From an uncultured Mollicutes bacterium (GTDB lineage Bacteria; Bacillota_I; Bacilli_A; RFN20; CAG-826): a stretch of 6,847 nt of DNA. Positions 4,858 to 6,847 of this stretch are shown here, one piece after another (positions within the stretch are counted from its first letter, which is position 1; every line of letters starts with the position of its first letter). Made by a program: the position numbers and the translations under genes. Location: NCBI GenBank assembly GCA_945935945.1, contig CAMESA010000050.1:1-6847 (forward strand). The letters are read 5' to 3'. Under the pieces are notes generated by a model. It was not told where the DNA came from. It ran no database searches and worked only from the letters and a program-made list of their open reading frames with translations.

Positions 4858-6477
4858 CTAAAAGTATCTTTTATAAAACTCTTCCTTAGAAATCTTTTTT
4901 AATCCATTTTCTTTATCTAATTCATAGATATCATCAAAAACCTGGTAAACAAAATTTCGATCATGAGAAACTGCAATAAGTACGCCATTATATTCTTTAA
5001 TCGAATTTATAAACGCTTTATTTGATAGCGGAGAAATATTTCTTGTAGGCTCATCAAGAAGCATAACATTATCTTTTTCTAAAATTAATTTAGCAAAGAA
5101 AATCTTAGCTTTTTCGCCTCCACTTAATGAAGAAATACTTCTATTCATCTCTTCGTAAGTAAGTTTTAAAGATCCTAAATAAGTTTGAATTTTAGTTAAA
5201 TCTTCCTTGTTAGATACATTTAATGTTTTTGATAAATAATCAAGAGGAGATAAATAATTCAAAAGCTCGTCCTCATAATTTTGTGACATGTATCCAACCT
5301 TAAAAGAAGTGTTCTTCTTAAGTTCATGATAAATTAAGCGTAACAATGTTGTTTTTCCAACACCATTTTCACCAATTAAAGCTACTTTTTTAGCACCTTT
5401 TATATATAAAGAAATTTGTTTGTCTATTAAAGTAATTCCACTATTAACTTTTAACGAGTCAATATTTAAATCTAAAACTTCTTTATTTGCATCAACCAAA
5501 TAGTTAATTTTCGAGTTTGAAGATCCGCTTTTACCTTTATCAAGATTGTCAAATTTAAGGTTAATTGCATCTTCAACTTCATATTTTTGAGTTAAATTTT
5601 CCTTTTCTTTTATATAGCGCTTTTCCATCGATTTAATAGAATGCATCTTATCTTTTAAATTTTTAGCCACACTTGGCGCTTGGCGAGAAACTGTGTTTAA
5701 TGCGTAATTTACACTTTGATATACACGATTATATTTTTCAATTTTCTTTTCGAAATTTTCTTTATCCTTATTAAACTCTCTAATGTTTTTATCTAAAAAA
5801 TCTTCGCGAGTTTGATAATAGTCATCATATGACAAGTTTTTAACACTAACTCGCGCTTCACTTTTACTTTTAAGTGATTCAATATGGACAATTCTATTAG
5901 CGCAACGTGATAAGAAATGCTCATCATGTGAAATAAATATCACTGGTATATTTAAATTTATAATCAGTTCCTCTAATAAATTTAAAGATAAAAGATCCAA
6001 GTCATTACTTGGTTCATCTAGTAGTAATACGGTAGGTTCTTTCATAAGTTCAATAAGTAAAAACAGTTTAATTCGTTCTCCACCACTTAAATTACCTACT
6101 AGAAAACTACTAGATAACAACTTTTCCTCATCTAAATTGAATTTATCTATATAAAAATAGTACTTTTTATAATCTAAAAGCGAGTAATCGATTTTTTCGT
6201 TAAGTAGTTCATAAACCGACTTTTCTAGTAATTCTTTTTCAAACATTTGAGGAAGATAGCCGATTTTTTCGTTTTTAATATTGATAGTTCCTTTAATTTC
6301 TAAATATTTAGAAGCTTCTTCTTGATTATAAATCGCTTTTAAAAGAGAAGATTTGCCGTTTCCTTCTTCTCCAATTATTCCTATTTTGTCTTTTTTATTT
6401 ACAGTTAAAGAAAAATCTTTAATTAAAACTCTTAAATCTTTTTTTAATATTAATGATAAATTTGAAATTATAAGCAT
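4858..6477 (-). CDS. ABC-F family ATPase (ribosome-associated, no membrane domain)
   Basis: A complete 539-residue protein with two ATP-binding cassettes and no transmembrane segment, the ABC-F plan. Cassette 1 has Walker A GEEGNGKS (36-43), signature LSGGE (130-134), Walker B LLLDEP with D-loop SNDLD (151-161) and the switch histidine in ISHDEHF (H184). A lysine/glutamate-rich, probably coiled linker (about 210-325) follows; in ABC-F proteins it reaches into the ribosomal E/P sites. Cassette 2 has GENGVGKT (369-376), LSGGE (451-455), LLDEP followed by TRNISPLS rather than TNHLD (473-485), and VSHDRNF (H505). Both catalytic glutamates are present. The TRNxSPLS form marks a clade seen in Clostridia whose job, translation factor or antibiotic protection, is unsettled; it is not clearly Lsa, Vga or OptrA. 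The start ATG has AAGGAG seven bases upstream. A TATAAT-containing leader lies upstream, and the gene is probably transcribed alone. Confidence 0.9.
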   Translation of the reverse strand: MLIISNLSLILKKDLRVLIKDFSLTVNKKDKIGIIGEEGNGKSSLLKAIYNQEEASKYLEIKGTINIKNEKIGYLPQMFEKELLEKSVYELLNEKIDYSLLDYKKYYFYIDKFNLDEEKLLSSSFLVGNLSGGERIKLFLLIELMKEPTVLLLDEPSNDLDLLSLNLLEELIINLNIPVIFISHDEHFLSRCANRIVHIESLKSKSEARVSVKNLSYDDYYQTREDFLDKNIREFNKDKENFEKKIEKYNRVYQSVNYALNTVSRQAPSVAKNLKDKMHSIKSMEKRYIKEKENLTQKYEVEDAINLKFDNLDKGKSGSSNSKINYLVDANKEVLDLNIDSLKVNSGITLIDKQISLYIKGAKKVALIGENGVGKTTLLRLIYHELKKNTSFKVGYMSQNYEDELLNYLSPLDYLSKTLNVSNKEDLTKIQTYLGSLKLTYEEMNRSISSLSGGEKAKIFFAKLILEKDNVMLLDEPTRNISPLSNKAFINSIKEYNGVLIAVSHDRNFVYQVFDDIYELDKENGLKKISKEEFYKRYF

Positions 6478-6484
6478 TTTAAAA

Positions 6485-6490
6485 CTCCTT
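6485..6490 (-). promoter_or_regulatory. Ribosome binding site of the ABC-F gene
   Basis: The minus strand reads AAGGAG, then seven bases, then the ATG at 6477. This is an optimal spacing and supports the assigned start. Confidence 0.75.
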
Positions 6491-6536
6491 TTTTTATATA
6501 AGTCTAGTTAATTAATATGCTTAAATTCTCAAATTC

Positions 6537-6584
6537 ATCACCTTCTTTCTTTAAAATTATAATCTAAGAGAATTATTAATTAAA
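6537..6584 (-). promoter_or_regulatory. ABC-F promoter and leader with an extra Shine-Dalgarno sequence
   Basis: A perfect -10 TATAAT lies at 6556-6561 on the minus strand; the -35 17 bases upstream (TTTAAT, 6579-6584) is weak. Transcription would give a leader of roughly 70 bases. Within it AAGGTGAT (6537-6544) is a long match to the anti-Shine-Dalgarno sequence, yet only very short frames follow: ATG-AAT-TTG-AGA-ATT-TAA, with the ATG overlapping the site, or TTG-AGA-ATT-TAA. It could be a leader-peptide control element, as known for some antibiotic-responsive ABC-F genes, or a fossil of a deleted gene. Confidence 0.35.
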
Positions 6585-6596
6585 GTAAAAATCAAT

Positions 6597-6770
6597 TTAG
6601 CCGACATCTTTAAAGAACATAACGTTGCTTCTAGCTTCCATAAATTCATTTTTAAGATAAAAGCTATATACAGGATAGTTTCTTTCAGTAGTTAGAATAA
6701 TTGTTGAAACTCCATTTCTTTTTAAATAATTGTTCATTAAATTAAAAAAGTTACTTCCAAATCCGTTACC
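6597..6770 (-). pseudogene. GNAT acetyltransferase, truncated to its C-terminal half
   Basis: A minus-strand frame reads GNGFGSNFFNLMNNYLKRNG, then STIILTTERNYPVYSFYLKNEF and a tail ending in FFKDVG, with TAA at 6597-6599. GNGFGS is the acetyl-CoA pyrophosphate loop (motif A), and the TTE-N-YPxYxFYxKNxF segment is the following beta-strand and helix of GNAT enzymes. Everything before the loop, normally about 70-80 residues, is absent. The frame starts exactly where the 29-bp repeat begins, with a TAA at 6771-6773 just before it. The clean break suggests truncation by insertion or recombination at the repeat. It is a different acetyltransferase from the intact one at 4407. No start codon or ribosome binding site is left. 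Confidence 0.7.
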
Positions 6771-6797
6771 TTACAACGGCAACAACGGCAACTTTTA
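6769..6797 (-). repeat. 29-bp dispersed repeat, copy 2
   Basis: It matches 3493-3521 at 27 of 29 positions. On the minus strand it contains two exact tandem 9-bp units, GTTGCCGTTGTTGCCGTT, and ends GTAAGG at the breakpoint of the truncated GNAT gene. It is likely the end of a mobile or recombining unit that extends to the right beyond the window. Confidence 0.6.
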
Positions 6798-6802
6798 GGA
6801 TT

Positions 6803-6830
6803 AAAAAAAGGATGGCTGTCGCCCACCACC
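6803..6830 (-). terminator. Probable intrinsic terminator of a gene beyond the window edge
   Basis: On the minus strand a GC-rich segment containing GGC-GACA-GCC with flanking GG/CC pairs is followed by a run of seven T (6803-6809). It implies a minus-strand gene entering from the right, which ends just before the 29-bp repeat. That gene itself is not visible; it might be a transposase. The perfect core stem is short. Confidence 0.4.
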
Positions 6831-6847
6831 CAATTCAGTTTAAGGAG

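Overview
The window is AT-rich DNA from a low-GC Bacillota-type bacterium (Clostridia, Erysipelotrichia or a related lineage). The guess rests on base composition, AAGGAG-type ribosome binding sites, and the closest family resemblances of the ABC-F protein, the intact GNAT acetyltransferase and the F420-ligase-like protein. All ten tryptophan codons I could place in the conserved parts of the longer reading frames are TGG, so the standard bacterial code is favoured over the Mycoplasma code, although TGA sits at some tryptophan-like positions in broken genes.

Layout. Positions 1-203 (minus) hold the 5' part of a CofE-like gene with a good Shine-Dalgarno site and a plausible promoter. From about 350 to 4180 the DNA is a gene graveyard, almost all minus strand: a GNAT acetyltransferase with stops and a frameshift; a 144-bp sequence bounded by imperfect inverted repeats, with a tiny plus-strand frame and an elaborate hairpin; a DUF1016/YhcG-type nuclease cut by one TAA and lacking its N-terminus; the C-terminal half of an XRE regulator; one intact unrecognised gene (2646-3035) behind a near-consensus promoter; a GC-richer, IS-like stretch (about 3119-3530); and a Schlafen/AlbA-type ATP-binding protein with a TGA, a TAG and no N-terminus.

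From 4407 onward two intact genes stand tail to tail with one base between their stops: a GNAT acetyltransferase (plus) and an ABC-F ATPase (minus). Upstream of the ABC-F gene is the C-terminal half of another GNAT gene. It ends abruptly at about 6770 at a 29-bp repeat, a near-identical copy of which lies at 3493-3521.

The nuclease, XRE and ATP-binding remnants resemble the contents of accessory or defence islands, now decayed. The genes that appear functional are the partial CofE-like gene, the unknown 2646-3035 gene, the GNAT gene and the ABC-F gene. I see no complete new system. The best leads are the 29-bp boundary repeat, the hybrid-looking promoter at 3096-3124 with a possible lost toxin tail in front of the unknown gene, and the inverted-repeat element at 899-1042.
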